A DNA stretch of 16,702 nucleotides from UBA2272 sp034368805. GTDB taxonomy: Bacteria > Actinomycetota > Coriobacteriia > Anaerosomatales > Anaerosomataceae. The stretch covers positions 1 to 16,702 of the forward strand of contig JAXMLJ010000008.1 in assembly GCA_034368805.1 (NCBI GenBank). Direction: 5' to 3'. The notes beneath the pieces were generated by a model that saw only the letters and a program-made list of their open reading frames with translations, made no database searches and was not told where the DNA came from. The position numbers and the translations under genes are program-made. This document shows, one piece after another, positions 1 to 8,490 of the stretch; the first letter of the stretch is position 1, and every line of letters begins with the position of its first letter.

Positions 1-84
1 GAAGAGGTAGCCGAAGAGGCCGCTGAAGAGGTAGCCGAAGAGGCCGCCGAAGAGGTAGCCGAAGAGGCCGCCGAAGAGGTAGCC
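1..84 (+). repeat. 24-bp tandem coding repeat, 3.5 copies
   Basis: Units start at 1, 25 and 49, with a half unit at 73-84. Units 2 and 3 are identical and unit 1 differs only at its last base (T instead of C). Each unit encodes EEVAEEAA, so the array is a direct nucleotide repeat as well as a protein repeat. The near absence of silent changes points to recent expansion by slippage or unequal exchange. The array probably extends left of the window. Confidence 0.85.
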
Positions 85-102
85 GAAAGCGACGACGCCT
101 AA
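1..102 (+). CDS. rpsA: C-terminal tail of probable 30S ribosomal protein S1 (partial)
   Basis: An open frame enters from the left edge and ends at TAA (100-102), giving 33 residues. They are almost entirely Glu, Ala and Val in an EEVAEEAA rhythm, ending in ESDDA. No domain is visible, so the product name rests on context: in actinobacteria the gene just upstream of coaE and uvrB is commonly rpsA, and S1 proteins of this group often carry acidic, low-complexity C-terminal extensions after their OB-fold (S1) repeats. The tail is likely disordered and not part of RNA binding itself. Other acidic-tailed proteins cannot be excluded. The 83-nt gap to coaE contains a strong stem-loop. Confidence 0.55.
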   Translation, partial: EEVAEEAAEEVAEEAAEEVAEEAAEEVAESDDA

Positions 103-129
103 GCGTCGGTACCATCACTGGTAACCGCA

Positions 130-166
130 GGGGGCCGGGCCGGCGCGCGAGCGTGGTCCGGCCCCT
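130..166 (+). terminator. GC-rich stem-loop between the acidic-tailed gene and coaE
   Basis: GGGGCCGG (131-138) pairs perfectly with CCGGCCCC (158-165). Two C-G pairs and flanking G-T pairs extend the stem inward to about 12 bp around an 11-nt loop. It lies 28 nt after the upstream stop and ends about 10 nt before the coaE ribosome binding site. There is no T-run after it, so it is not a standard intrinsic terminator. It may be a weak terminator, an attenuator or an mRNA-stability element separating a highly expressed gene from coaE. Confidence 0.4.
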
Positions 167-185
167 GTTCCATCAGGAGGTCAGC

Positions 186-797
186 ATGTACATCCTTGCT
201 GTCACCGGGGGCCTTGGGGCCGGCAAGTCCACCGCCGCCGAGGTGTTCGCCGAGCGCGGTGCTATCGTGATCGACCTCGACGACGTGGCCAAGACCCTTC
301 TCGACGAGTCGTCGGCCGTGCGCGATCGCGTTCTGGCGGCCTTTGGCGAGCAGATTCTCGGCCCGGACGGTCGTCTCGACCGTTCCGCACTGGCGTCGCT
401 GGCATTCGCCTCGGCCGAGTCGGCTGCGCGCCTTGACGCCATCGTGCATCCTGCTGTCCTCGCCGCAGTGGCAGGCGCGCTGGATACGCTGGCGCTTCAG
501 GGCGACCAGCCGCCGATAGTCGTCCTCGTGATCCCGCTGCTGGCCGAGTCACCGCTGTTCCTTGAGCCCGTGGACGCGGTGCTCGCGATCTCGGCCACCG
601 AGGAGGACCGCCTCGACCGTGCTGTCGCCCGCGGGATGGCCCGCGACGATGCCGAGCGGCGGATCGCCTGTCAGGCCGGCGACGGCGAGCGGCGCGATAT
701 CGCCGACTATGTCATCGAGAACGACGGCGATCTCGAGACGTTCCGCCACGACCTCATCAGCTTCTGGGACACTGAGATCGCGCATCGCCTCGGCTAG
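186..797 (+). CDS. coaE: Dephospho-CoA kinase
   Basis: 203 residues, the usual size of the family. This cytoplasmic enzyme phosphorylates the ribose 3'-hydroxyl of dephospho-CoA with ATP, the last step of coenzyme A synthesis. The P-loop GGLGAGKST is at residues 8-16, followed by the DLD acidic motif (30-32), a lid/CoA-binding segment with IVHPAV, and the C-terminal RIxxQ...ADYVIEN motif typical of CoaE. The start is set at ATG 186 because AGGAGG (175-180) lies 5 nt upstream; a longer frame from GTG 153 would begin inside the upstream stem-loop. The stop overlaps the uvrB ribosome binding site (10 nt between genes), so the two are probably translated from one message. Confidence 0.95.
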   Translation: MYILAVTGGLGAGKSTAAEVFAERGAIVIDLDDVAKTLLDESSAVRDRVLAAFGEQILGPDGRLDRSALASLAFASAESAARLDAIVHPAVLAAVAGALDTLALQGDQPPIVVLVIPLLAESPLFLEPVDAVLAISATEEDRLDRAVARGMARDDAERRIACQAGDGERRDIADYVIENDGDLETFRHDLISFWDTEIAHRLG

Positions 798-807
798 GGA
801 GTCCGCC

Positions 808-2874
<2,067 letters not shown>

Positions 2875-2905
2875 GCCGGGCTGCCAACCCCGGGGCGGCA
2901 CCGCC

Positions 2906-3658
2906 TTAGCCGGTGACCACCCGGTCGCGGCCGGCCGCTTTGGCCGCGTACATCGCGGCATCTGCCCGGGCGATGAGATCGTCGGTGGTCTCGGTCTCGC
3001 AGCCGCGATCTGCGTAGGCGGTTCCGATGCTGACGGTGACCTTCCTGCCCTCGAGCCCTTCGATGTCCGCTGCGGCCACGAGCTCTCTGATGCGTTCGGC
3101 CAGCGCCACGAGCGCGACGGGTTCGATGTCGGGGGCGATGATCAGCAACTCTTCGCCGCCGATGCGGCTTACGACATCGTACGTACGCACCGCGTCTCGC
3201 AGGATGCTCGCCACCTGGCGAAGCGCCGAGTCGCCCACCGCATGGCCGAACGTGTCGTTCACTTTCTTGAAGTGATCGATGTCGAGAAGCGCGACTCCAA
3301 CGGACTGTTCGTGTCTGGATGCGCGTTCGAGCTCCTGGCCGAGCCTGTCGAGCGCGTACCCCCGGTTCCACAGTCCGGTCAGCGCGTCGGTGTTGGCCGC
3401 GTGTTCGAGACGCCTGTTCGCGTCGGCGAGTCTCTCCGCGAGCACGCGAGACGCGATCCACACAAAGGCCCACAGGCCGATGAGAATACCGATGGCCATG
3501 GCGATCAGCCTGGAGCGGGACGTGCTCAAGGCGCGCGCCGTGCTCTCGTAGGGGAGGCGGATGCTTATCGCTCCCCGGATGTCGCCCACCCGGTAGCCGG
3601 ACGTTGCGTGGCACGCCAGGCAGCTCTCGTCGACGACGAGTGGCCGCATATAGCGGAA
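2906..3658 (-). pseudogene. Heme-sensor diguanylate cyclase, C-terminal part (gene split by IS)
   Basis: This is the 3' part of a gene whose 5' part is at 4718-5265. Removing the insertion sequence and one 8-bp target copy restores a 430-residue frame. In restored numbering this part holds the end of a Tll0287/DUF3365-like sensor domain with a c-type heme motif CLACH (193-197), a second membrane helix (about 231-250), and a GGDEF domain: NTDALTG start, DIDHFK, active-site GGEEL (347-351), and an inhibitory-site RTYD (338-341) at the usual five-residue spacing. The cyclase domain, which would make cyclic di-GMP from two GTP, looks intact. Its frame continues into the insertion sequence, open up to 3883, so a chimeric product is possible but has no clear start signal. 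Stop is TAA at 2906-2908, 31 nt from the convergent uvrB stop. Confidence 0.9.
3651..3658. repeat. Target site duplication, left copy (TAGCGGAA)
   Basis: The eight bases immediately left of the insertion sequence are TAGCGGAA, identical to 4718-4725 on the right. Eight bp is the duplication size known for the IS1595 family. One copy is needed to restore the interrupted diguanylate cyclase frame. Confidence 0.9.
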
Positions 3659-3699
3659 TGGGGGTAGCGCCTTAGCTCCACCTACCCCAAGATGCTGTG
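3659..3699 (+). repeat. IS terminal inverted repeat, left
   Basis: 41 bp beginning TGGGGGTAGCGCC, matching the reverse complement of 4677-4717 except at 3667 (G against A) and 3672 (T against C). It contains the inner match GCTCCACCTACCCC, which is probably the core transposase-binding part. Confidence 0.92.
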
Positions 3700-3726
3700 G
3701 TGGACAGTTCAGCCGATAGCTCCCCC

Positions 3727-4674
3727 ATGACTCAAGGGCTCGTCGCGGGCGAGGACTACCCGGACACCTACCGGGGCTTTGTCGAGATGTTCCCCGACGA
3801 CGAGGCGTGTCTGCGCTACATCGAGCGTCTCCGCTGGCCTGACGGCTTCTTCTGCCCGACGTGCGGCTCCTTGGGTGAGCCATGGCGGACGACCAGGGGC
3901 CGCCTCGTGTGCAGTTCGTGTCGTCACCAGTCCAGCGTGACTGCGGGCACGATCTTCGACAAGACCCGAACGCCGCTCACCACCTGGTTCGAGACGGCCT
4001 GGCATCTGACCACGGCCAAGAACGGGATGTCCGCCCAAACCCTGTCGCGCACCATAGGTACGAGCTACCAGGTGGCGTGGGCCATGTTGCATCGCTACCG
4101 GGTCGCGATGGTCCGGGCCGAGCGCGACTTGCTGCACGGTGACGTCGAGGTGGACGAGATCTTCATCGGGGGCATCGACCGCGGCGGAAAGCCGGGTCGG
4201 GGTACCCGCAAGTGCATCGTCGTGATCGCCGTGGAGATCAAGCAGCCCAAGGGCTTCGGGAGGGTGCGGATGCGTCACGTCCCCGACGCCTCCGGCACGA
4301 GCCTGGTGCCCTTCGTCAGGGACGTGGTGGCGCCCGACTCGGTCGTACTCACCGATGGCTGGCAGGGCTACGGTGCACTGCCCCGGCATGGCTACACGCG
4401 AAGGGTGACCGTGCTGTCGGACTCCCGGGATCCCGCGGACGTTGCCATGCCCGGGGTGCACCGCATCGCCTCGCTACTCAAGCGCTGGATCCTCGGCACC
4501 CATCACGGCTCGATCGACCCCGCCCACCTTCAATCCTATCTGGAGGAGTTCACCTTCCGGTTCAACCGGCGCAACTCCGGCAACCGCGGACTCGTCTTTC
4601 GCCGACTGCTCGAGCAGGCTGTGGTCACCCTGCCCATCACCGAGGCCGATGTCACTCATGGCTACGAGTGGTGA
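3727..4674 (+). CDS. IS1595-family transposase
   Basis: 315 residues from ATG 3727. The frame is also open from GTG 3697 or 3700 (325 or 324 residues), but those starts lie in or at the edge of the terminal repeat; no start has a convincing ribosome binding site. The N-terminus has the family signature of a short acidic segment (FPDDEACLRYIERLRWPDGF) followed by a zinc ribbon, CPTC...CSSC, that binds DNA. The catalytic DDE-like (ISXO2-like) domain follows: first Asp in VEVDEIFIGG, second Asp in VVLTDGWQGY, then the LKRWILGTHHG and FRFNRR region that closes the active site. The protein would cut and paste the element using the 41-bp ends. No frameshift or missing catalytic residue was seen, so it is probably active. 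Confidence 0.93.
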   Translation: MTQGLVAGEDYPDTYRGFVEMFPDDEACLRYIERLRWPDGFFCPTCGSLGEPWRTTRGRLVCSSCRHQSSVTAGTIFDKTRTPLTTWFETAWHLTTAKNGMSAQTLSRTIGTSYQVAWAMLHRYRVAMVRAERDLLHGDVEVDEIFIGGIDRGGKPGRGTRKCIVVIAVEIKQPKGFGRVRMRHVPDASGTSLVPFVRDVVAPDSVVLTDGWQGYGALPRHGYTRRVTVLSDSRDPADVAMPGVHRIASLLKRWILGTHHGSIDPAHLQSYLEEFTFRFNRRNSGNRGLVFRRLLEQAVVTLPITEADVTHGYEW

Positions 4675-4676
4675 GA

Positions 4677-4717
4677 CACAGCATCTTGGGGTAGGTGGAG
4701 CTAGGGCGTTACCCCCA
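4677..4717 (-). repeat. IS terminal inverted repeat, right
   Basis: 41 bp, the inverted partner of 3659-3699 with two mismatches. It begins three bases after the transposase stop codon, so coding and terminal sequence are almost contiguous. Confidence 0.92.
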
Positions 4718-4725
4718 TAGCGGAA
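4718..4725. repeat. Target site duplication, right copy (TAGCGGAA)
   Basis: The eight bases directly right of the insertion sequence equal those at 3651-3658. Joining this copy to the base at 3650 restores the codon series for FRYMRPL in the interrupted gene. Confidence 0.9.
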
Positions 4726-5265
4726 AAGGTGCTCGCCGTCGGCCATGGAGTCAAGGCCCCAGTACTCCTCGGCGCCTTCATCGAACCGTTCGAGCCCGTC
4801 GCGCTCCCACTCGTCGGGTGCGTTCGCCGGGTTGACCGGATCGAGGCTTGTGAGCCCGAATTCCGAACCGCTCTTGGAGAGCGGAAGCTGTTCGCTGATC
4901 TCACGGGTCATGGCCGCGGGGTTGCGCAAGGTGAGCACTGTCCCATCAGGGAGGTCGATATCCGGGTCGACGCCGAGAAGCACGAGGTAGGGATTGGTCT
5001 CGACTGCGTCCGTCTTGCGGACGTACACGCCACCCGCTTGCGAGTTCCACGCCCGGGCCGCGACGATCAGATCCGTGTACGACCGCGCCTGCGAGAGGGC
5101 CTCCGCCTCCACGAGGTTGACGATCGTCGCGCCGAGCCATGTAAACGAGACGATGGTCACCGTGGTGAAGACGATGAGAATCGCCGCCCGGAACCTCTTC
5201 AGGTGCGACCGGTTCGCCGGTTCCGCGCTGTACCGTGTCATGTCTCGTGCGGGAGGCGTGTTCAT
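4718..5265 (-). pseudogene. Heme-sensor diguanylate cyclase, N-terminal part (gene split by IS)
   Basis: This is the 5' part of the gene continued at 2906-3658. It encodes about 182 residues: a short cytoplasmic segment, one membrane helix (about 27-49), and most of a periplasmic Tll0287/DUF3365-like domain. The family pattern is visible as RAWNSQAGGVYV, ETNPYL, LTLRNPAAMTREI, and LDPVNPANAPDEWE. The heme-binding CxxCH lies just across the insertion point. As it stands, translation runs into the insertion sequence and stops at 4474, giving a sensor domain without heme motif or cyclase. The start ATG 5265 has only a weak GAGAAG upstream; ATG at residue 9 is an alternative. It follows the unknown-function gene at 5288-5989 by 22 nt, so it is probably the last gene of a minus-strand operon. 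Confidence 0.9.
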
Positions 5266-5287
5266 AGATCTTCTCGTCTGTGGGGGC

Positions 5288-5989
5288 TCACGGCTCGTAG
5301 TAGGGGTCGCGCGGCTGCTCCTCGATCAGCGTCACGCGGTCGTTGTCGAGGGTGAACCAGTAGCAGCGGTCCAGCAGCCCATCGGCATCGTCGTACATGT
5401 AGATCCGGTCGTAGAAGATCCCGAATTCGACGACTTGCTTGCTCATCCCCGGGCCGTAGAAGCCTGGCGCAGGAGACATCGGCCACGTGTACATCCACAC
5501 GGCCGGTCCGGGCGAGGGTCTGGCCGGGTAGGTCGACACCGCGACCGAGGTGTTCTTGGCGTACCAGTACGCGGGTGAGTAGAACTCCTCGTCGCCCTGG
5601 CTGGTGAGCCAATCGAGCGCTGCCTGTCCGGTGAGGAACTCCGCCTCATCGATATCGAGACGCAGGTCCGCCCACGCGCCGCCGCTCTCATCGCGGACGC
5701 CTTTGAGTAGGCCGAAGACTCGATCGGACGTGGGCGCCGGTGCCGGCGCGGGAGCGGGCTCAGGTTCCGGTGCGGGAGCGGGCTCCGGCTCCGCGACAGG
5801 CTCCGCGGGCTCGTCCGCCTCGGCGGTGGGTGTCGGTTCCACCGTGCCGGTCGGCTCATCTGTGGCGGGCGCTTCGTCCGCACTTCCGCGGCCGAGGGCG
5901 AAGGCGCCCGCGATGATCGCGACGAGCAGCACGACGCCGCATGCGACGAGCAGGCCGCGTTGGACGGGCGTGAGATCCTGCCACTTCAT
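5288..5989 (-). CDS. Membrane-anchored protein of unknown function, Pro/Ala/Glu linker (paralog of next gene)
   Basis: 233 residues, function not recognised. One membrane helix lies near the N-terminus (about 12-32). A low-complexity linker rich in Pro, Ala and Glu (about 36-87) follows, then a globular C-terminal domain of about 145 residues, probably outside the membrane. The domain contains LRLDIDEAEFLTGQAA near its start and YWFTLDNDRVTLIEEQ near its end. The same two landmarks occur in the protein encoded at 5999-6640, so the two are paralogs. AGGAGG at 5995-6000 (minus strand) lies 5 nt before the ATG and overlaps the upstream stop, pointing to coupled translation. Adjacent to a heme-sensor cyclase gene, a role in envelope sensing or binding of a small ligand is possible but unproven. 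Confidence 0.85.
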   Translation of the reverse strand: MKWQDLTPVQRGLLVACGVVLLVAIIAGAFALGRGSADEAPATDEPTGTVEPTPTAEADEPAEPVAEPEPAPAPEPEPAPAPAPAPTSDRVFGLLKGVRDESGGAWADLRLDIDEAEFLTGQAALDWLTSQGDEEFYSPAYWYAKNTSVAVSTYPARPSPGPAVWMYTWPMSPAPGFYGPGMSKQVVEFGIFYDRIYMYDDADGLLDRCYWFTLDNDRVTLIEEQPRDPYYEP

Positions 5990-5998
5990 GATGGCCTC

Positions 5999-6640
5999 CT
6001 ACGGCAGATACTGCTGTTCGATCGCGGTCACGATGTCGTCGGTGATCGTCACCCAGTAGAAGTTCATGGTGTAGTAGTCGGCATCTGGGCCGCTCACGGC
6101 GGCGACCCACTCGTCCAGTGGCATGTCCTGGCCCTCCGGGACCGACGTGCCGTCGGGATTGACGACGACGGTGACGGACGCGGCGGCATCGATGGCGAAC
6201 TCCCGGAGCCGCGGGTTCTCGTTGACGATGAAGTAGTCGTTGGGCGGCGGGGACTCCTCGCCGGCCGCCGTGGCGGCCGCTGCCGCCGCATCGCCGGTGA
6301 GGAACTGGATGTAGTCGAGGGTCACGTGGTGCGTACCGCCCGCCGTCCGCACGCCGACCACGATCGCCGGCACGCGCTCGGTGGCTCCGGGCGGTGTCGG
6401 GGTCGCGGGCTCCTCGGTTCCCGTGTCATCGGGCGCGACGTCCGGGGTGTCGCCGTTGCTCGCGTCGTCGGCCTCGGCGATCTCGGCGAGTCTGCGCTCG
6501 GCGGTCTCGAGGCGCGCCTCAAGATCATCGACCTCGATCGAGCGCGCCAGCCAGGCGCCCGCGGCGCCGACGAGCAGCGCGATGATGGCGGTCAGGACGA
6601 TGGCGAGCGCAAGCGTCTGACGCCGTGGTCCGGATTCCAT
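5999..6640 (-). CDS. Membrane-anchored protein of unknown function with coiled coil (paralog of neighbour)
   Basis: 213 residues, function not recognised. One membrane helix (about 8-31) is followed by a short coiled coil (DDLEARLETAERRLAEIAE), a Pro/Thr/Asp linker, and a C-terminal domain. That domain carries VTLDYIQFLTGDAAAAAA, NDYFIVNENPRLREF and FYWVTITDDIVTAIEQQ. The pattern of an LTG-Ala-Ala helix followed by NDY-VNENP-LR resembles an uncharacterised family I have seen in actinobacterial proteins, but I cannot name a function. ATG 6640 was chosen because GGGGAGG lies about 8 nt upstream; a longer frame to 6784 would run across the divergent promoter region and into the neighbouring ABC gene. 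It is the first gene of the minus-strand set. Confidence 0.85.
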   Translation of the reverse strand: MESGPRRQTLALAIVLTAIIALLVGAAGAWLARSIEVDDLEARLETAERRLAEIAEADDASNGDTPDVAPDDTGTEEPATPTPPGATERVPAIVVGVRTAGGTHHVTLDYIQFLTGDAAAAAATAAGEESPPPNDYFIVNENPRLREFAIDAAASVTVVVNPDGTSVPEGQDMPLDEWVAAVSGPDADYYTMNFYWVTITDDIVTAIEQQYLP

Positions 6641-6669
6641 GGTCGGATACCTCCCCTGTGGTCGGTCGC

Positions 6670-6678
6670 TGGTAGTAT
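6670..6678 (+). promoter_or_regulatory. Possible extended -10 promoter for the ABC exporter genes
   Basis: TGGTAGTAT (6670-6678) contains TAGTAT with the TG of an extended -10 one base upstream. It lies in the 112-nt gap between divergent genes, 74 nt before the ABC ATPase start. No good -35 hexamer is visible at the right spacing. The minus-strand operon must also start in this gap; CATACT on the other strand overlaps this site. Confidence 0.3.
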
Positions 6679-6752
6679 GTTCCCGTGTGTCCGCGGGCGT
6701 GTCGAGGGGCGCGCGGTCTTCAGGCGACCCGGCAAGAGAGGTGCACGAAGGT

Positions 6753-7685
6753 ATGGACGTCATCACCACGCGCGGCCTCACCAAGTTCTACGGGAAGGCG
6801 CGCGGCGTCGAGAGTCTCTCGATGAGCGTGCCGGCTGGATCCGTGTACGGCTTCCTCGGCCCCAACGGGGCAGGCAAGACCACCACCATCCGCTGCCTGC
6901 TCGGCATGCTGAAGCCGACGGCGGGGGAAGCCGAGGTGCTCGGCGAGCATGTCAGTCTCGATGGGGCCGCGCTCCGCAGGCGCATCGGGTACGTCGCCGG
7001 CGAGGTCAACCTCTACGAGCGCCAGACCGGCCGCTGGCACCTCGACTACGTCGCGGGCTTCCGCGGCGGGCGCGGCGGGCTCGAGGCCGATTTGCTGGAG
7101 CGCTTCGACTTCGATCCCGGCCGCAAGGTCAAGGAGCTCTCCAAAGGGAACAAGCAGAAGCTCGCACTCATCCTCGGCATGGCGCACGACCCCGAGCTGC
7201 TGATTCTGGACGAACCGACGAGCGGTCTTGACCCGCTCAATCAGGAGGCCGTCTACGCGGTGATCGACGAGCGCGTGGCGGCAGGCCGCACGGTGTTCCT
7301 CTCGAGTCACGTACTCTCGGAGGTTGAGCGCGTGTGCAGCCGCGTCGGCATCATCCGCTCCGGCCGTCTCGCGGCCGAGGAGGACGTCCGCTCGCTGCTC
7401 GCCAAGCGCCTCCGCGATCTCACGGTCACCTTCGCCCGGCCGGTGGAACCCGCGCTGCTCGACGACGTCACCGGCGTGGATAGCGTCATGGTGCTCGGCG
7501 AGACGCAGCTCACGGCCCGGATCAAGGGCGACGCGATCGACGCGGTCATCAAGCGGCTCGCGTCGGTTGAGATCTCCGACCTGCGCATCAGCCACGCGAG
7601 TCTCGAGGACGTCTTCCTCGAGTTCTACCGGCACACAGACGCTGACGACGCGCCGCGTGCCGTCGCCGGGGGAGGGGAGGCGTGA
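6753..7685 (+). CDS. ABC-2 type exporter, ATP-binding subunit
   Basis: 310 residues. This is the cytoplasmic nucleotide-binding subunit that should power the permease encoded directly downstream. Walker A GPNGAGKTT is at 36-44, a variant signature LSKGN at 129-133 (LSGGQ in most transporters, but K/G-N forms are common in this subfamily), Walker B LLILDEPTSGLD at 149-160, and the switch His in SSHVLSEVE. A C-terminal extension of about 90 residues (LTVTFARPV... LEDVFLEFY) is typical of drug/antibiotic-type (DrrA/CcmA-like) ATPases that pair with ABC-2 permeases. The substrate cannot be read from sequence. ATG 6753 has AGAGAGG 11 nt upstream; GTG 6741 is an alternative. The stop overlaps the next start. 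Confidence 0.92.
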   Translation: MDVITTRGLTKFYGKARGVESLSMSVPAGSVYGFLGPNGAGKTTTIRCLLGMLKPTAGEAEVLGEHVSLDGAALRRRIGYVAGEVNLYERQTGRWHLDYVAGFRGGRGGLEADLLERFDFDPGRKVKELSKGNKQKLALILGMAHDPELLILDEPTSGLDPLNQEAVYAVIDERVAAGRTVFLSSHVLSEVERVCSRVGIIRSGRLAAEEDVRSLLAKRLRDLTVTFARPVEPALLDDVTGVDSVMVLGETQLTARIKGDAIDAVIKRLASVEISDLRISHASLEDVFLEFYRHTDADDAPRAVAGGGEA

Positions 7686-8482
7686 TGAGCTGGACACTCC
7701 TGCGCGGGACGTTCACGCAGCGCCGTACCTCGATCCTCTGGTACTCGGTCAGCCTGATCGCGTACTCGTGGCTCATGACGTGGTTCTACCCGCAGATCGG
7801 CGGCGGGCAGTACGCTGACCTCATCGAGAACATGCCCCCGGAGATGCTCGCGCTGTTCGGCGGTACCGAGGTCGACTTCGCCACACTCGGCGGCTACTTC
7901 CAGACCGAGTATCTCGGCCTGATGTGGATGCTCATCACGGCCTCTGCGCTCATCATCTTCGCGGGCAAGGCCTTCTCCGGCGAGATCGGGGCCGGGACGA
8001 TGGAGTTCGTGCTCGCGCAGCCGATCTCGCGCGTGCGTTTCGCGATCACGCGCGTGGTGGCGCTCCTGCTCTACATCGTCGTGCTTGCGGCGGTGTCGTT
8101 CGTGCCGATCGCTCTGTTCGGTCCCACCTACGACATCGAACTCGGCGCGGAGACGTTCTGGACGCTGTCGGCGTTCGGGGCGCTGTTCATGCTCGCCGTG
8201 GGCGGCTTCGCGCTTCTTGTGAGTTCGCTCTTCCGCGACAGCGGCCGGGCCGGGGCGATCACGGCGGGCGTGATGGGCACGTTCTGGATCGCGGACCTGG
8301 TCTCCAACGTCTCCGAGGCCGCCGAGGTGATCGACCCTATCAACATCGTCACCTACTGGCAGCCGGGCAAGATCATCAACGGCGACGCCGTGGCGCCCGA
8401 GGCATGGTGGATCTACGGTGTGCTCGGTGTGGTCTCGCTTGTCGCCTCGGTGGTCGTCTTCCGCCGCCGCGACGTGGCCTGA
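7685..8482 (+). CDS. ABC-2 type exporter, permease subunit
   Basis: 265 residues with six predicted membrane helices: ILWYSVSLIAYSWLM near the N-terminus, then LGLMWMLITASALIIF, VVALLLYIVVLAAVSFV, LSAFGALFMLAVGGFALLV, AGAITAGVMGTFWIA and IYGVLGVVSLVASVVVF at the C-terminus. The segment GKAFSGEIGAGTMEFVLAQPISR is the conserved cytoplasmic loop of ABC-2 permeases that meets the ATPase. ATG 7685 shares one base with the ATPase stop TGA, so the pair is translationally coupled; GTG 7682 is an alternative start. GGAGG copies at 7671-7680 serve as the ribosome binding site. The C-terminal RRRDVA is usual for the family. Substrate unknown; the following metal ATPase begins 8 nt later. Confidence 0.92.
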   Translation: MSWTLLRGTFTQRRTSILWYSVSLIAYSWLMTWFYPQIGGGQYADLIENMPPEMLALFGGTEVDFATLGGYFQTEYLGLMWMLITASALIIFAGKAFSGEIGAGTMEFVLAQPISRVRFAITRVVALLLYIVVLAAVSFVPIALFGPTYDIELGAETFWTLSAFGALFMLAVGGFALLVSSLFRDSGRAGAITAGVMGTFWIADLVSNVSEAAEVIDPINIVTYWQPGKIINGDAVAPEAWWIYGVLGVVSLVASVVVFRRRDVA

Positions 8483-8490
8483 GCCGAGAC

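Larger units (their letters stand above)
3659..4717 (+). mobile_element. Complete IS1595-family insertion sequence
   Basis: 1059 bp, bounded by 41-bp inverted repeats with two mismatches and flanked by a perfect 8-bp direct repeat. It carries one transposase gene that nearly fills it. Size, single zinc-ribbon transposase and 8-bp duplication fit the IS1595 family. The element sits inside the diguanylate cyclase gene, with its transposase facing the opposite way. Intact ends, an open transposase and an undiverged target duplication all suggest a recent insertion. Its base composition does not differ obviously from the host by eye. Confidence 0.93.

Noticed and set aside
2875..2905. Hairpin CCGGG/CCCGG between convergent uvrB and the cyclase gene as a bidirectional terminator
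   Set aside because: Only five pairs and no T-run on either side; such pairs are expected by chance in this composition.
3697..3726. Upstream GTG starts for the transposase (3697 or 3700)
   Set aside because: They lie in or at the edge of the terminal inverted repeat and have no ribosome binding site; ATG 3727 was preferred, though not strongly.
5712..5880. Pro/Ala/Glu-coding imperfect repeats as a possible tandem-repeat or CRISPR-like array
   Set aside because: Repeats are short, irregular and in frame with a disordered protein linker; no constant repeat-spacer structure.
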